The notes under the pieces: generated by a model | Seen by the model: the letters and a program-made list of their open reading frames with translations, nothing else | Database searches by the model: none | What the model was told of the DNA's origin: nothing | Translations under genes and position numbers: made by a program | Origin: JAJXSS01 sp964547135 | GTDB lineage: Bacteria > Planctomycetota > Phycisphaerae > Phycisphaerales > Phycisphaeraceae | Reading direction: 5' to 3' | Length of the DNA stretch: 64,000 nucleotides | NCBI GenBank assembly: GCA_964547135.1 | Contig: CAZJMK010000008.1 | Location: 12,519-76,518, forward strand | Part shown: positions 41,317 to 50,271 of the stretch, one piece after another | Position numbering within the stretch: the first letter of the stretch is position 1 | Layout of the letters: every line of letters begins with the position of its first letter

Positions 41317-42180
41317 TCATGCAGCCGCACGCGATTTCTTTTCTGCTGCCTTCACTTGGCCACTTGGCCACTGGGCAACTGGGCCACTTCTTTCGGCCAC
41401 TGGGCCACTTGCTTCGATTCGCCGTAACTGCCACGCGATCATGCCGTGGTACGCTCCGTAAATCGCACTCAACCCAAGTCCACGTAAACCCAATCGCCAA
41501 CCATCGAGGTTCCGGTAGCTGTTCCAAAACGTCTGCAAGGGTTCCCCCAGCAATTGATGCCAGGTGAAGGGTTTGCCTTCGTGAAACAAACGCAGCGCAT
41601 CCTTGGGCGGGTAACGCAACAAATGTTTCCGTGCCAGGTCACGGTACGAATCGCACCACAAATGTCGAATGTGATTGTCCATCGTATTAGGCAGGCTCAC
41701 CGTTTCGTACCCCGGTAAAACTTCCGTGATGCGATTGCACCAGGGCAGAAATCGTCCGCGATCCCGGTGCAACAACGCCAGCGTCGTCATCGCCTGATTG
41801 CCCCAAATGGTGCCCGTCAGCAGTCGGCGTTTGAAGTAATAACGCATCGGCAGACGAAAACCGCCCGCCTCCGGGCGATCGTTTAACGCCCTTGCCAAGT
41901 CGTTCACCAACGCTTGCGGAAATTGTTCATCCGGGTCCACCTTGAGCATCCAAGGCTGCGTCACGTGCTGCATCGCCCACGCCCGTGCCGGGTCCGCAAT
42001 CGGCTCGGCAGGCCAATCGTAAATTTCACCCGTAAACTTTTCCGCCACCTGCCTTGAACCATCCCAGCTCTGCATATCAATCAATATGAGCTGCGAACAA
42101 AATGACAGCCGAGGCAGACACTGCTCCAGCATCGCCTTCTCGTTACAAAACGCCATGATGGCTGTGATGGGTAATTTCAT
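41317..42180 (-). CDS. GT2-like glycosyltransferase with repeat-derived C-terminal tail
   Basis: The ATG at 42180 (M-K-L-P-I-T-A-I-M-A-F-C-N-E-K) begins a 287-residue GT-A protein of the WaaE/KdtX-like group (L-I-L-I-D-M-Q-S-W-D-G-S-R near 33; L-K-V-D-P-D-E-Q-F near 74 as metal site; F-R-L-P-M-R-Y-Y-F-K-R near 100). A TTG eight codons upstream lies in a hairpin element and is not used here. After the family's normal end (M-I-A-W-Q-L-R-R-I-E) about 30 residues (S-G-P-V-A-E-R-S-G-P-V-A-Q-W-P-S-G) are encoded by the CACTTGGC tract. The protein then ends K-K-S-R-A-A-A. The repeat entered in frame and the Ala-Ala end was kept. Confidence 0.82.
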   Translation of the reverse strand: MKLPITAIMAFCNEKAMLEQCLPRLSFCSQLILIDMQSWDGSRQVAEKFTGEIYDWPAEPIADPARAWAMQHVTQPWMLKVDPDEQFPQALVNDLARALNDRPEAGGFRLPMRYYFKRRLLTGTIWGNQAMTTLALLHRDRGRFLPWCNRITEVLPGYETVSLPNTMDNHIRHLWCDSYRDLARKHLLRYPPKDALRLFHEGKPFTWHQLLGEPLQTFWNSYRNLDGWRLGLRGLGLSAIYGAYHGMIAWQLRRIEASGPVAERSGPVAQWPSGQVKAAEKKSRAAA

Positions 42181-42199
42181 GCGTCGCTCATCATGTCTT

Positions 42200-42445
42200 T
42201 TCAAGCCGGGGACGAGTCCGCGAGGACCCGGGTATTGACTGGCGAGTCGGTGACTCGGTTCACCGGTTAACCGGTTGATTGGTTGATTGGTTGATTGGTT
42301 AATTGGGCGGAATGGTATATTTCTTTTCTGGCCGATTCACCGATTTACCGACTCACCGATCAACCACCCGGAATACCCAAGTCCTCGTCACTACGTTCCT
42401 CGTCCTTGGCTTGGTAAATCCGAAATTCGAAATTCGAAATCATTA
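42200..42445. repeat. Repeat block with two facing hairpin elements around a CGGTT-type array
   Basis: A minus-strand GAATACCC hairpin (42202-42236) and a plus-strand one (42371-42413) flank a GGTTGATT tandem (42268-42300) and its complement-like GATTCACCGATTTACCGACT. A CGAAATTCGAAATTCGAAAT tract follows. The whole block looks like a large palindrome of about 215 bases. Confidence 0.85.
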
Positions 42446-42462
42446 TCACTCGCCCACTTTCC

Positions 42463-43224
42463 TCACGCCGCCTGTCGCAACGATTGCTGCGCTTTGATCG
42501 CGTTGCGTACAAACAGCACATCGCCGCCGGACAGTTGCCCATCGCGGGTCCAACTGTGCTGGTTGTAAAAATTATGAATGCGGTAGCCGCGCTGTCGCAA
42601 AAATAAATCCAAATCCGTCAACGTCGGCGCCCCTTCATACGCAGCCGTGAAATTCACTTCCAAATAAATGCACGCGATGCCTTTTGCCAATAATTTTTCC
42701 GCACCGCGCAGAGCTTCGAGTTCATACCCCTGCAAATCGAGTTTGAGGATGTCGATGCGCTCGATGCCATGACATGCCGCCCAGTCATCCAGCCGAACGC
42801 TGGGCACCACGCGACAGGCTTCCAGTTTCATCGCACTGCTGAATCGATCCGCCTCCGCCCCCGCCGGCAGAGCCGAGCACGCCATCTTTTCCGCGTTGAT
42901 GTGCATCGTGACATTGCCGGTGGTCGCCGACAACGCCTGGGCATGCACCGTCGCACTCTGATTGCGCAGGTTGTTTTCACACACCTGGCGTGACTCGGCA
43001 ATCGGCTCAAACGCATGCACCTGACTGTTGGGGAAGCGCTGTAAAAATTGCAGACTGGTCCGCCCGTCAAACGCTCCGCCATCGACGATGACCAGCGTTT
43101 GATCATGCGGCACATTGCGTTCAAGTGCATCCATCCACGGATGCGGGTTGATCACCGTGCAGGTGGTCAGCCGACCGGTTCGAATCAGCCAGCGCCAGTA
43201 CAGTTGTTTGAGTTTGTAAAGCAT
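42463..43224 (-). CDS. FkbM family methyltransferase
   Basis: The 253-residue protein has the SAM-binding motif I in L-V-I-V-D-G-G-A-F-D-G-R-T near residue 44, an acidic loop V-H-A-F-E-P-I-A-E-S near 69, and the FkbM-specific I-D-I-L-K-L-D-L-Q-G-Y-E-L-E-A-L near 157 with a following I-Y-L-E-V-N-F. Members O-methylate sugars or polyketides; here a capsule or O-antigen sugar is the likely target. It is cytosolic, with no membrane helix. It ends S-L-R-Q-A-A although unrelated in fold to the glycosyltransferases with the same end. Confidence 0.87.
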   Translation of the reverse strand: MLYKLKQLYWRWLIRTGRLTTCTVINPHPWMDALERNVPHDQTLVIVDGGAFDGRTSLQFLQRFPNSQVHAFEPIAESRQVCENNLRNQSATVHAQALSATTGNVTMHINAEKMACSALPAGAEADRFSSAMKLEACRVVPSVRLDDWAACHGIERIDILKLDLQGYELEALRGAEKLLAKGIACIYLEVNFTAAYEGAPTLTDLDLFLRQRGYRIHNFYNQHSWTRDGQLSGGDVLFVRNAIKAQQSLRQAA

Positions 43225-43251
43225 TATTAAATGTGACCCTTGCTTGGCAAC

Positions 43252-44244
43252 TTACGCCGCCATCGACCAGTAAAGCACCCGCCACGATTGCAGCGACATC
43301 GGTTCACGCCTGACCGCCTGCCAGGCGTGATATCGCGCCAGTTTCACATTACGCTGTTCCATCGCGTGACAAGCCCAGCTTCGGCAGATGTCAGCCACGG
43401 ACATTTTGTGGGCACAACGTTCACGCACAATCTCCAAATTCGGTTCGCCGGGCAACCCTCGACGCGCCCACGCCGACTGCATGACCCTGCCGATGTTGTT
43501 CATCATGTCGTCAAAATGGTTGTAACAGGTACTACCCAGGTGTCTGCGATAGCGATACAGCACCTTGGGGATGTTGGCCAGCCGCCCTTGTTCTGCCAGT
43601 CGTAAAAACAAGTCCAGGTCTTCGACATAGCCGACGCTGGTGTCGATGCCGCCGATTTTCAACCACACATCGCGTCGGAACATGGTCGTGCCGTTGATGA
43701 TGCCCGAAGCGTTGGCCTCCAGCAGCAGCCGAACGATTTCATCGTGTTCGGTCGTCGGGGTCTGCAATCCGCAGGGGCTTCCAAATGGGTCGGTTTTTTC
43801 CAACCACGTGCCCACCGCGACGCATTCGGGGTGTTCGACCATGTACTGATATTGCAGTGCCAATCGTTCCGGCAACGCGGTGTCGTCCGAATCCATGCGA
43901 GCCACCAGCGGCGCACGCGCCTGTTCGACGGCTCGATTGATGTTGCGATAACCCTCGTGAGCAAACGCCAGCACACGCAGACGATCATCCTGCGTCGCCA
44001 ACTGGTTGGCAATGGTCAATGAATCATCCGTTGAACCGTCGTCCACCAGCAGTAATTCGAAATCGCGAAAGGTCTGAGCGCGAATGCTCTCCACCGCCTC
44101 GATCAGATAATCGCGGGTGTTATAGATGGGCATCACGACGGACACCCGTGGTGGTGGGGTTGTCGATGAAATCTGCATCCGGCTTTGCTCCGCAGCGGGC
44201 AACGGCACAACCGTCATGGCCGCCTTATGCGTTACCATCGGCAT
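43252..44244 (-). CDS. GT2 family glycosyltransferase
   Basis: The 330-residue GT-A protein shows V-S-V-V-M-P-I-Y-N-T-R near residue 34, L-L-L-V-D-D-G-S-T-D-D-S near 64 and the metal site V-A-R-M-D-S-D-D-T-A near 114 (D-S-D). E-D-L-D-L-F-L-R near 215 is the region that positions the acceptor. The first 30 residues (M-P-M-V-T-H-K-A-A-M-T-V) are not conserved in the family, and internal ATGs at residues 10 and 23 are possible starts. It ends L-Y-W-S-M-A-A. It has the shortest intergenic gaps to its neighbours (about 25 bases), so it is part of the operon. Confidence 0.86.
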   Translation of the reverse strand: MPMVTHKAAMTVVPLPAAEQSRMQISSTTPPPRVSVVMPIYNTRDYLIEAVESIRAQTFRDFELLLVDDGSTDDSLTIANQLATQDDRLRVLAFAHEGYRNINRAVEQARAPLVARMDSDDTALPERLALQYQYMVEHPECVAVGTWLEKTDPFGSPCGLQTPTTEHDEIVRLLLEANASGIINGTTMFRRDVWLKIGGIDTSVGYVEDLDLFLRLAEQGRLANIPKVLYRYRRHLGSTCYNHFDDMMNNIGRVMQSAWARRGLPGEPNLEIVRERCAHKMSVADICRSWACHAMEQRNVKLARYHAWQAVRREPMSLQSWRVLYWSMAA

Positions 44245-44267
44245 AAATGGGCTGCCGGTTCAGTGCG

Positions 44268-45509
44268 TCATGCTGCTTGTCGCTGGGGCATGGGCGTGTC
44301 ATGCGTGACTGGTTCAGCCACCCCCGCCAATTGCAACAGGTTGCGGGCAGCGGTGAGCGGTTCCATGGCGCGCATGGCAGGTGAACAGAGGTTTTTTCCG
44401 CGCTGCTGCGCCAGGTCGCCGCGCCAGGTGGCAATCAGGGCTTGCGCCAGTGCGTCCGTGTCCTCACAGGGCACAAGTTTGCCGTTGAATCCCGGTTCAA
44501 TGATTTCGTCAAAACCACCGGTGGCGGACCCGATCACAGGGATACCCAGACTCAGGCTTTCGAGCATGGTGTTGGGCAGATTGTCGCACCGCGAAGGCAG
44601 CACCGTCGCCTGTGCTTGCGCCACGATGCCCGATAATCGATCACGTTCGACCGCGCCCAACCAACGCACCTGACCTGCACGTTCACCCATGATCTCGCTA
44701 CAGGTTTGCCAAACCCCGGCCTGGGCCTCCGCTCCGGCCCAAACCATGGTCAACCCCGGCTCATACTGCCACGCTTTTTTCAACGCTTGTGCCAGCAAAT
44801 CCGTCCCCTTCAGGCGTCCGAGTTTGCCCATAAACAGCAGGTACTTTTCAGGAAGCCCATCGCTGCTGATTCGAGATGAAACCTTGACCGGAAACAACGG
44901 CGGTCGCAATACTTCCACATTGAACCCAAACTGCTCACGGTAGTGTCGGGCGGTATATCGGCTGGGGGCGTAGGCGATGTCGGCCCGGGCGATGCAACGG
45001 CGTTCGAGCGCCAAGAGCAGCCGAGCGTCGCAACCGCGACGGCCCCCATTGATCCGCATGTATAAATCCCCCGGCGAACTGCAGCGCACCAGTTGCTTAC
45101 GACCCGGCTTCTTCTGCACAAACAACCCCGCCAATCCATGCTCGGAACTTTGCACCCAATCAAAGGGTCGTTGATCGTGTGCGACTTCCAGCGCCAGCGC
45201 AAGCCCGACCGCCACCCGCATTTGCTGAAGGGTTCCTCGATACAAATCACTGATCCGCCAATGGGTATCCGCCAGTTTCCCCATGACCCTGGTCAACGGG
45301 TTGTCCGCGGGCGGAATATCATGAACCGTGATCTGATCATGTATGAATGGTTTGGCAGCATCATCACCACCGCCGACGAAAATCGTGACCTGGTGTCCGA
45401 GTGCAACCAGGCTTCGCGCGATGTTATGAAGATATGATGCCAACCCGCCCTGATTACTCTGGCGGGTGACATATTCGGGCGTGAGAAAAGCAATACGCTG
45501 GGGTTTCAT
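44268..45509 (-). CDS. GT4-type glycosyltransferase
   Basis: The 413-residue GT-B enzyme has an N-terminal G-G-L-A-S-Y-L-H-N-I-A glycine loop near residue 21, Y-A-P-S-R-Y-T-A near 180, the donor-lobe L-F-M-G-K-L-G-R-L-K-G-T near 224 and the C-terminal L-P-N-T-M-L-E-S-L-S-L-G-I-P-V-I-G-S with the second Glu of the E-x7-E motif near 318. It overlaps the upstream ATP-grasp gene by four bases (ATGA), indicating coupled translation. The end M-P-Q-R-Q-A-A uses codons CGA CAA GCA GCA, different from those used for R-Q-A-A in its neighbours. Confidence 0.88.
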   Translation of the reverse strand: MKPQRIAFLTPEYVTRQSNQGGLASYLHNIARSLVALGHQVTIFVGGGDDAAKPFIHDQITVHDIPPADNPLTRVMGKLADTHWRISDLYRGTLQQMRVAVGLALALEVAHDQRPFDWVQSSEHGLAGLFVQKKPGRKQLVRCSSPGDLYMRINGGRRGCDARLLLALERRCIARADIAYAPSRYTARHYREQFGFNVEVLRPPLFPVKVSSRISSDGLPEKYLLFMGKLGRLKGTDLLAQALKKAWQYEPGLTMVWAGAEAQAGVWQTCSEIMGERAGQVRWLGAVERDRLSGIVAQAQATVLPSRCDNLPNTMLESLSLGIPVIGSATGGFDEIIEPGFNGKLVPCEDTDALAQALIATWRGDLAQQRGKNLCSPAMRAMEPLTAARNLLQLAGVAEPVTHDTPMPQRQAA

Positions 45510-46597
45510 GCGGCGATCCGTAAGGCTTGTCGTTGACGCAGGCGCTGCAGAAAATCAGCCACCTGAAACTCCTCCGACCAGCGCTGCCCCTGTACCCATT
45601 TGAACTCCGCAGTAGCGGGCGAGCCTTGCCATTCCCAGTGACCGGGACAGGCGTGAACCATCCAACTGACATAGGTGTAGCTGACTTCGCCGACGACCGG
45701 CTGACCGGCAGCGCCCCCGCGACGCAAACCGTCGATCGCCACAGTTTGGCTGCCCAGTGCCTGTGCGGTTTGGGCGGCAAGGCGCAGCATGTCCGGCGCG
45801 ATGTGCTGCGGATTGGGGTCGAAATTACCGCTGCCGGAGGCACGAAAATCATTGGGTCGATTGAAGCGACGATAGGCGAAGATACGGTTGCCGACGACGG
45901 TAAGCCGGGTGTCGAAAGCATTTTCAGGCAGAAACTCCTGAAAAAAGACGTAGTGGCTTTGCGGGTCCAGGTCCGGGCGCAGGGCATAGGGCGTACATTG
46001 GTAACGGACCCAATGCCAACTGGTGCGCAATTTGAAAAACAGGGTTTGCTTCTTCAAGAGCGCGGGCTTGAGCGATTCGATGGGTTGGCGAAAAAGCAGG
46101 TCCACCCACTGCGCCGCTTCGTCGGCATCGTGTACCAAACGCACATTGCTCGAACCAGCGCCCCCGGCCAGTTTCAGCACCAACGGAAACATCGCTTCCT
46201 CGCGCAGCCATTGTTTGGCGGCGACGGCATCAAACCAGACCCAGGTTTTGGGTGTTGGAATGTTCAGCGTGTCAAACAAATGCGATTGCGCGATTTTGTC
46301 ATCGTAGTGCCAGCACGTGGCCTGATCGGGATAGACGCACAGCCCCCGATAGCGTTCCAGCGTCGGCAGCAGACGCCGGGCGATTTTCCCCATGCCGCCG
46401 AAGTGCGCCCAACGCCACATGAACCCGTCACAATCCCTGAGTTGCTCCAGCACGTCAGGCCTGCGCACGTCCACCGCTTTGACTCGGCACCCGGCCTGTT
46501 GCAAAAGCTGCGTCCAGCGTGGGCTGGCGGCATCACAAAGCTCCGGCGTCCGCGGGTTGGTGTAGTTGTCGGGTTGGATGGCGATGGTGAAAGTCAT
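45506..46597 (-). CDS. ATP-grasp superfamily enzyme in the polysaccharide cluster
   Basis: The ATG at 46597 (M-T-F-T-I-A-I-Q-P-D-N-Y) gives 363 residues. The ATP-grasp core is recognised by F-P-L-V-L-K-L-A-G-G-A-G-S-S-N-V near residue 148 (phosphate-binding lysine and glycine loop), V-F-F-Q-E-F-L-P-E-N near 225 and V-A-I-D-G-L-R-R ... V-G-E-V-S-Y-T-Y near 308 (metal-binding Asp/Glu). Such enzymes join a carboxylate to an amine or another nucleophile. In this context it may attach an amino acid to a sugar, or form a peptide-like link. The substrate is unknown. It ends A-L-R-I-A-A. Confidence 0.78.
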   Translation of the reverse strand: MTFTIAIQPDNYTNPRTPELCDAASPRWTQLLQQAGCRVKAVDVRRPDVLEQLRDCDGFMWRWAHFGGMGKIARRLLPTLERYRGLCVYPDQATCWHYDDKIAQSHLFDTLNIPTPKTWVWFDAVAAKQWLREEAMFPLVLKLAGGAGSSNVRLVHDADEAAQWVDLLFRQPIESLKPALLKKQTLFFKLRTSWHWVRYQCTPYALRPDLDPQSHYVFFQEFLPENAFDTRLTVVGNRIFAYRRFNRPNDFRASGSGNFDPNPQHIAPDMLRLAAQTAQALGSQTVAIDGLRRGGAAGQPVVGEVSYTYVSWMVHACPGHWEWQGSPATAEFKWVQGQRWSEEFQVADFLQRLRQRQALRIAA

Positions 46598-46663
46598 GAT
46601 GGGCTTTCCATTAAACCGATGGATCATCCGTTGCCGTTGCGCTTGCATGGCTCTTCAAGGCGC

Positions 46664-47410
46664 TCAAGCAATGGGTTGACTGCAATCGGCGATCAAGGGT
46701 GTCAGGCGCGTATCCACATCCACCTGTACCGCGTGGGCGGTCATTGCGTCGGGCATGGCCAGCAAGCGAACATCCTTCCAGAAACAACGCATCACCCAGT
46801 AAAACTCGCCGGCGGACCACTCCCGCACATGTTGGTAATAACGGGGCGGACCCGCGTTGTCGGAACCGGCATCACGGCGTCGATTGGGGGTGGTCACCAA
46901 GGCCCGTGGCGCCAGCCCTGCCAGGGTGCGCAGAAAACGAGCGTAGTCGGTGATGTGCTCCACCACTTCAATCGCCACCGCGACATCAAACGGCCCATCA
47001 TCGACAGTCACCGGTCCATTGACATATTTCACATTCGGTCGAGCGCGATTGGCAATGGCCCAGTGATGCGCGCGGGTGTCAAACTCAGAACATAAAATGG
47101 CACGCTGTGAATCCTCCGCCGCTTCGATGGCGAATCGACCTGTGCCGCCGCCCAGTTCCACAATCCGGCGATCCTCTCCCAGCATTTTGACCACCGTCTG
47201 ATTGAGCGCCACGATGTTGGGCCATTCAAAGGGGCCGCCCTGAGCCTGCCGTTCAAGCTTGACGCGCAGGTTCACCGGCCCGACCTCGGGGTTTTCACGG
47301 TAAGGCACGTCCGCCGGCGTGATCGGGTGGGTATCGGGTGACTTGACATCTGGTGCCAGATGAAGTTGGACCTTATTCCACAGGCGATGATGCAATGTAT
47401 TCAAACGCAT
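46664..47410 (-). CDS. Class I SAM-dependent methyltransferase
   Basis: The 248-residue protein has motif I R-I-V-E-L-G-G-G-T-G-R-F-A near residue 83, an acidic C-S-E-F-D near 106, a D-V-A-V-A-I-E-V-V-E-H-I motif near 142 (the usual post-II strand) and an A-L-V-T-T-P-N-R-R-R-D strand near 173. It methylates an unidentified substrate, probably in the glycan pathway. It is the only one of the eleven cluster proteins that does not end in Ala-Ala; its last residues are S-Q-P-I-A. Confidence 0.83.
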   Translation of the reverse strand: MRLNTLHHRLWNKVQLHLAPDVKSPDTHPITPADVPYRENPEVGPVNLRVKLERQAQGGPFEWPNIVALNQTVVKMLGEDRRIVELGGGTGRFAIEAAEDSQRAILCSEFDTRAHHWAIANRARPNVKYVNGPVTVDDGPFDVAVAIEVVEHITDYARFLRTLAGLAPRALVTTPNRRRDAGSDNAGPPRYYQHVREWSAGEFYWVMRCFWKDVRLLAMPDAMTAHAVQVDVDTRLTPLIADCSQPIA

Positions 47411-47425
47411 CGATAGCTCCAGGGA

Positions 47426-49414
47426 TCAGGCAGCACAGCGCGATTCGCTGGTGCGGGGTCTTTGCCAATATTTCATATCGGGCGTATCGCCCACCACGGC
47501 AATGAGGTACGGATTGGGCCAGAATTCGAGCAAACGTACGCGAGCCTGACGCTGGCGGACAATCTGTTGCACTGCCTTTTCCACGCCGGTGAATCGCCCA
47601 TCACAATCATCGAACACCAGCACCGCAGCTTGTGATAAATGAGGAAGCAAAGCCTGATAATCCGCCAGCACGAATGCCTCAAGGTGTTCACCATCGATGT
47701 ACACCAGATCAAGTTTGGCATCTCGCATATGGGTTGCCAGATGTTCAGCCAGGCGGCTGGAATCGCCATGCACAAAATCGATGTGCCTGGATTCAGGCAG
47801 TCCCTGCCAAAGTTCGCGCCGGGTCCATTGACGTTCACAGGTCAACGGCGTACGGAAGACCGGTTCATCGTGACCAACGATGTCACAAGTGAACACCCTG
47901 CCGGGCAATGCCGTGTTCTCACGCAGATAACGTGCCCAGAACATGCTCTGCATACCACGGGCGGTGCCGATCTCCGCAAGATGACGTGCCCCTAAAGTTC
48001 GCGCCAGGTCTTGCAGCAGAAGCGGGCGATAACTGACCACTTCGGGGTTCTGCGTCACGATCGGCTGCTTCCCCCAATAAGCATTAAGTCCCAAATGTTG
48101 AATCAACTGCATATCCGTTTGATCGGGGGACCGACTGCAATCAAGGATGTGCTGATGTTCGATGACTTGCGCCCAATCCAGTTGCGTGCCGCCTTCGATG
48201 GGCAGGGCAGGGGTGCGTACGACCGGTTGCGGTGGCAGTAGTCTGCGCCCGACCGCTTCCATTTTGCGACGCACCGCCTGACGGGCCTTGCCGACCACGG
48301 TGGCAGAACGGACAGGCCCGGCTGATTCGAGCACGATTGGTTTTTGCTGAAGCTTTGCGATGGATAGCAACAAGTCAGCGCCGCGCTTGGCATAATGCGG
48401 CAAGGCCAGTTTGGTTTCCGCAAGCTGCCGACCCGCCTTGGCGATGCGGTTTAATCGTGCAGGGTCACGCAGCAGATCATGCAGCCGACCCATGAAGTTC
48501 ACGGCATCCACCGGCACATAGTTTTCGTCGGCCACCAGTCCAAGCTCGTCCGCACCACAAGGCCGATCACACATCAGCACGGCTCCGCCGGCCAGCACTT
48601 CGCTGATTTTGATGAAAGGCAGGTTGAACTTCCCGGTGCAGGACACAAACACCTTGCTGCGCGATAGCACCTTCGCATAAGCCTCACCACTTAACCCGGC
48701 GGTTTGCTGCGGAAGTGCGCTCCCCGCTGGTGATGTTGCGTAACGATACCCAGGGTGCGGCTGATGAAAGTAACGCAGCCAGGTCTGATTCGACAGGCTT
48801 TCATGAAACAGCTTGCGCAGTGGGTAAAAATCGCCCATCGCTCCCAACAGACATACATCGATATCACGCTCCAGTTGTCGGTCGTAAAACAGACTGGTAT
48901 CAACACCACGTGGTAATGCGTGAAACCGCACCTGTCGGCGAACCGAGTCACTGTATGTTTGATTGAATTGTTCAAGGCTCAGATAGGGGGGCGTGTATGT
49001 CGCCAGCACATCTCCAAAGCCATTGCCCAGAATGGCTTGGTCCCACTGGGCTTGCGAAAGATGCCAGAAATCATTGTTCCAGAGAACTTTTGGAATGCCC
49101 TGCACCTGATCGAGGCCGAAAGGAAAACGCGCCAGCTCGGCTGGAACCTGCCAGCGCCGACATACTTCATCGGACATCGGTTTCAGCAGGCCGAATTCCG
49201 TTTGAAAGCAAAACAGCATGTCAACCGGTTGGCCCTGCTCGCGCAGCTTCTGCAGAAGCGTCGGCACATGGTTGGTCTCGTAAGCAAAGCCCGGCCCGTG
49301 GAACGTGACACGATGACCCAATGATTGAAGATGGGCTGACAACGCTTTTTGTTCACGGGTGAGCGTGTCGTAGGTCCAACCGGTCCAGTTGATGCTGAGC
49401 ATGAGCAGGTGCAT
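47426..49414 (-). CDS. Glycosyltransferase (CgeB-like)-methyltransferase fusion
   Basis: The ATG at 49414 (M-H-L-L-M-L-S-I-N-W-T-G-W) has AAGGAAA eight bases upstream. It gives 662 residues; the frame upstream of it is not conserved. Residues about 1-370 form a GT-B-like protein of the CgeB/Glycos_transf_1_2 kind (F-G-D-V-L-A-T-Y near 125, D-V-C-L-L-G-A-M-G-D-F-Y near 182, K-I-S-E-V-L-A-G-G-A-V-L-M near 270). Residues about 455-640 are a SAM methyltransferase of the Methyltransf_24 type (A-E-I-G-T-A-R-G-M near 500; L-D-L-V-Y-I-D-G-E-H near 580). One protein would both add and methylate a sugar, e.g. to cap a chain. It ends E-S-R-C-A-A. Confidence 0.82.
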   Translation of the reverse strand: MHLLMLSINWTGWTYDTLTREQKALSAHLQSLGHRVTFHGPGFAYETNHVPTLLQKLREQGQPVDMLFCFQTEFGLLKPMSDEVCRRWQVPAELARFPFGLDQVQGIPKVLWNNDFWHLSQAQWDQAILGNGFGDVLATYTPPYLSLEQFNQTYSDSVRRQVRFHALPRGVDTSLFYDRQLERDIDVCLLGAMGDFYPLRKLFHESLSNQTWLRYFHQPHPGYRYATSPAGSALPQQTAGLSGEAYAKVLSRSKVFVSCTGKFNLPFIKISEVLAGGAVLMCDRPCGADELGLVADENYVPVDAVNFMGRLHDLLRDPARLNRIAKAGRQLAETKLALPHYAKRGADLLLSIAKLQQKPIVLESAGPVRSATVVGKARQAVRRKMEAVGRRLLPPQPVVRTPALPIEGGTQLDWAQVIEHQHILDCSRSPDQTDMQLIQHLGLNAYWGKQPIVTQNPEVVSYRPLLLQDLARTLGARHLAEIGTARGMQSMFWARYLRENTALPGRVFTCDIVGHDEPVFRTPLTCERQWTRRELWQGLPESRHIDFVHGDSSRLAEHLATHMRDAKLDLVYIDGEHLEAFVLADYQALLPHLSQAAVLVFDDCDGRFTGVEKAVQQIVRQRQARVRLLEFWPNPYLIAVVGDTPDMKYWQRPRTSESRCAA

Positions 49415-49425
49415 ATGCGTTTCCT

Positions 49426-50271
49426 TCAGGCTGCTTGGCGCAGGGGAATGACATTTCGGACAGCACTCGCCTGCGGGTACGCCCAGACGTTGACGCTGTG
49501 ACTGAAATTGCCGCATTCACGCAGAAAATCAAAACGACTTTGATAAGGTTGGCCCGTGCGATCGCTGTGCAACCGGTAACCCATATTTTCAAGTTGATCC
49601 TTGAGTTGACGAACATCGCCGCCGGCCATGTCAAGGTTGCCCTGAAAAAACTCGACGATCATGATCGGCTGATGCTTGCGGATGGTTCGCTCGGCTCCGC
49701 GCAGAAACGCCGGCTCATGACCGTCGATATCCACCTTGATCAGATCAATCCGATCAATGCCCATCGCATCAACCATGTCATCCAGCCGACGCATGCCAAT
49801 GGTTTCAATGGCACGCGGCGGGGCGTTGTCCAGCGGATGAAGTGTCGCACTGGCTTGGCCGATGGAAATCGTCGCCTTGCCATCATGGTCGGACAGCGCC
49901 AGCGGCACCACCGTGACCCGATCGGTCAGTTGATTGAGTTGCAGGTGTTCCGTCAGTCGCCGACCGTAGGTTTGCGTCGGTTCAAAGGCCCACACATGTC
50001 CCGCCGGGCCTACCTGCTTGGCCAGCATCACGCTGAAGTAGCCGATGTTCGCGCCGACATCCAAAACCTTCATGCCCGGCTGAATCGTTTGCATCAGTTG
50101 CCGTGTGGTGGATGGCTCAAAGCTGCCTGTGAGCAGCAATTCACGGTCAATGTGATGGGTTCGGTTCAATCGCCAATAAAACCCGCTGCGCTCAACCGTA
50201 AGCCAATCGTCACGGCGCAGGCGCAGCTCGGCGCGACGATATAAATGCGTCATGCGTTGGATCATTGTCAT
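49426..50271 (-). CDS. FkbM family methyltransferase
   Basis: The 281-residue protein has motif I M-K-V-L-D-V-G-A-N-I-G-Y-F near residue 66, V-W-A-F-E-P-T near 92, and I-D-L-I-K-V-D-I-D-G-H-E near 173 with I-V-E-F-F near 205. Start and stop of adjacent genes overlap: its ATG overlaps the stop of the Wzt gene by four bases. It differs clearly from the second FkbM protein at 42463, so the two are not recent duplicates, yet both end L-R-Q-A-A. A sugar O-methyltransferase role is likely. Confidence 0.87.
   Translation of the reverse strand: MTMIQRMTHLYRRAELRLRRDDWLTVERSGFYWRLNRTHHIDRELLLTGSFEPSTTRQLMQTIQPGMKVLDVGANIGYFSVMLAKQVGPAGHVWAFEPTQTYGRRLTEHLQLNQLTDRVTVVPLALSDHDGKATISIGQASATLHPLDNAPPRAIETIGMRRLDDMVDAMGIDRIDLIKVDIDGHEPAFLRGAERTIRKHQPIMIVEFFQGNLDMAGGDVRQLKDQLENMGYRLHSDRTGQPYQSRFDFLRECGNFSHSVNVWAYPQASAVRNVIPLRQAA

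Noticed and set aside
45527..47095. 522-codon plus-strand frame
   Set aside because: It is antisense to the ATP-grasp and methyltransferase genes, which carry clear motifs on the minus strand.
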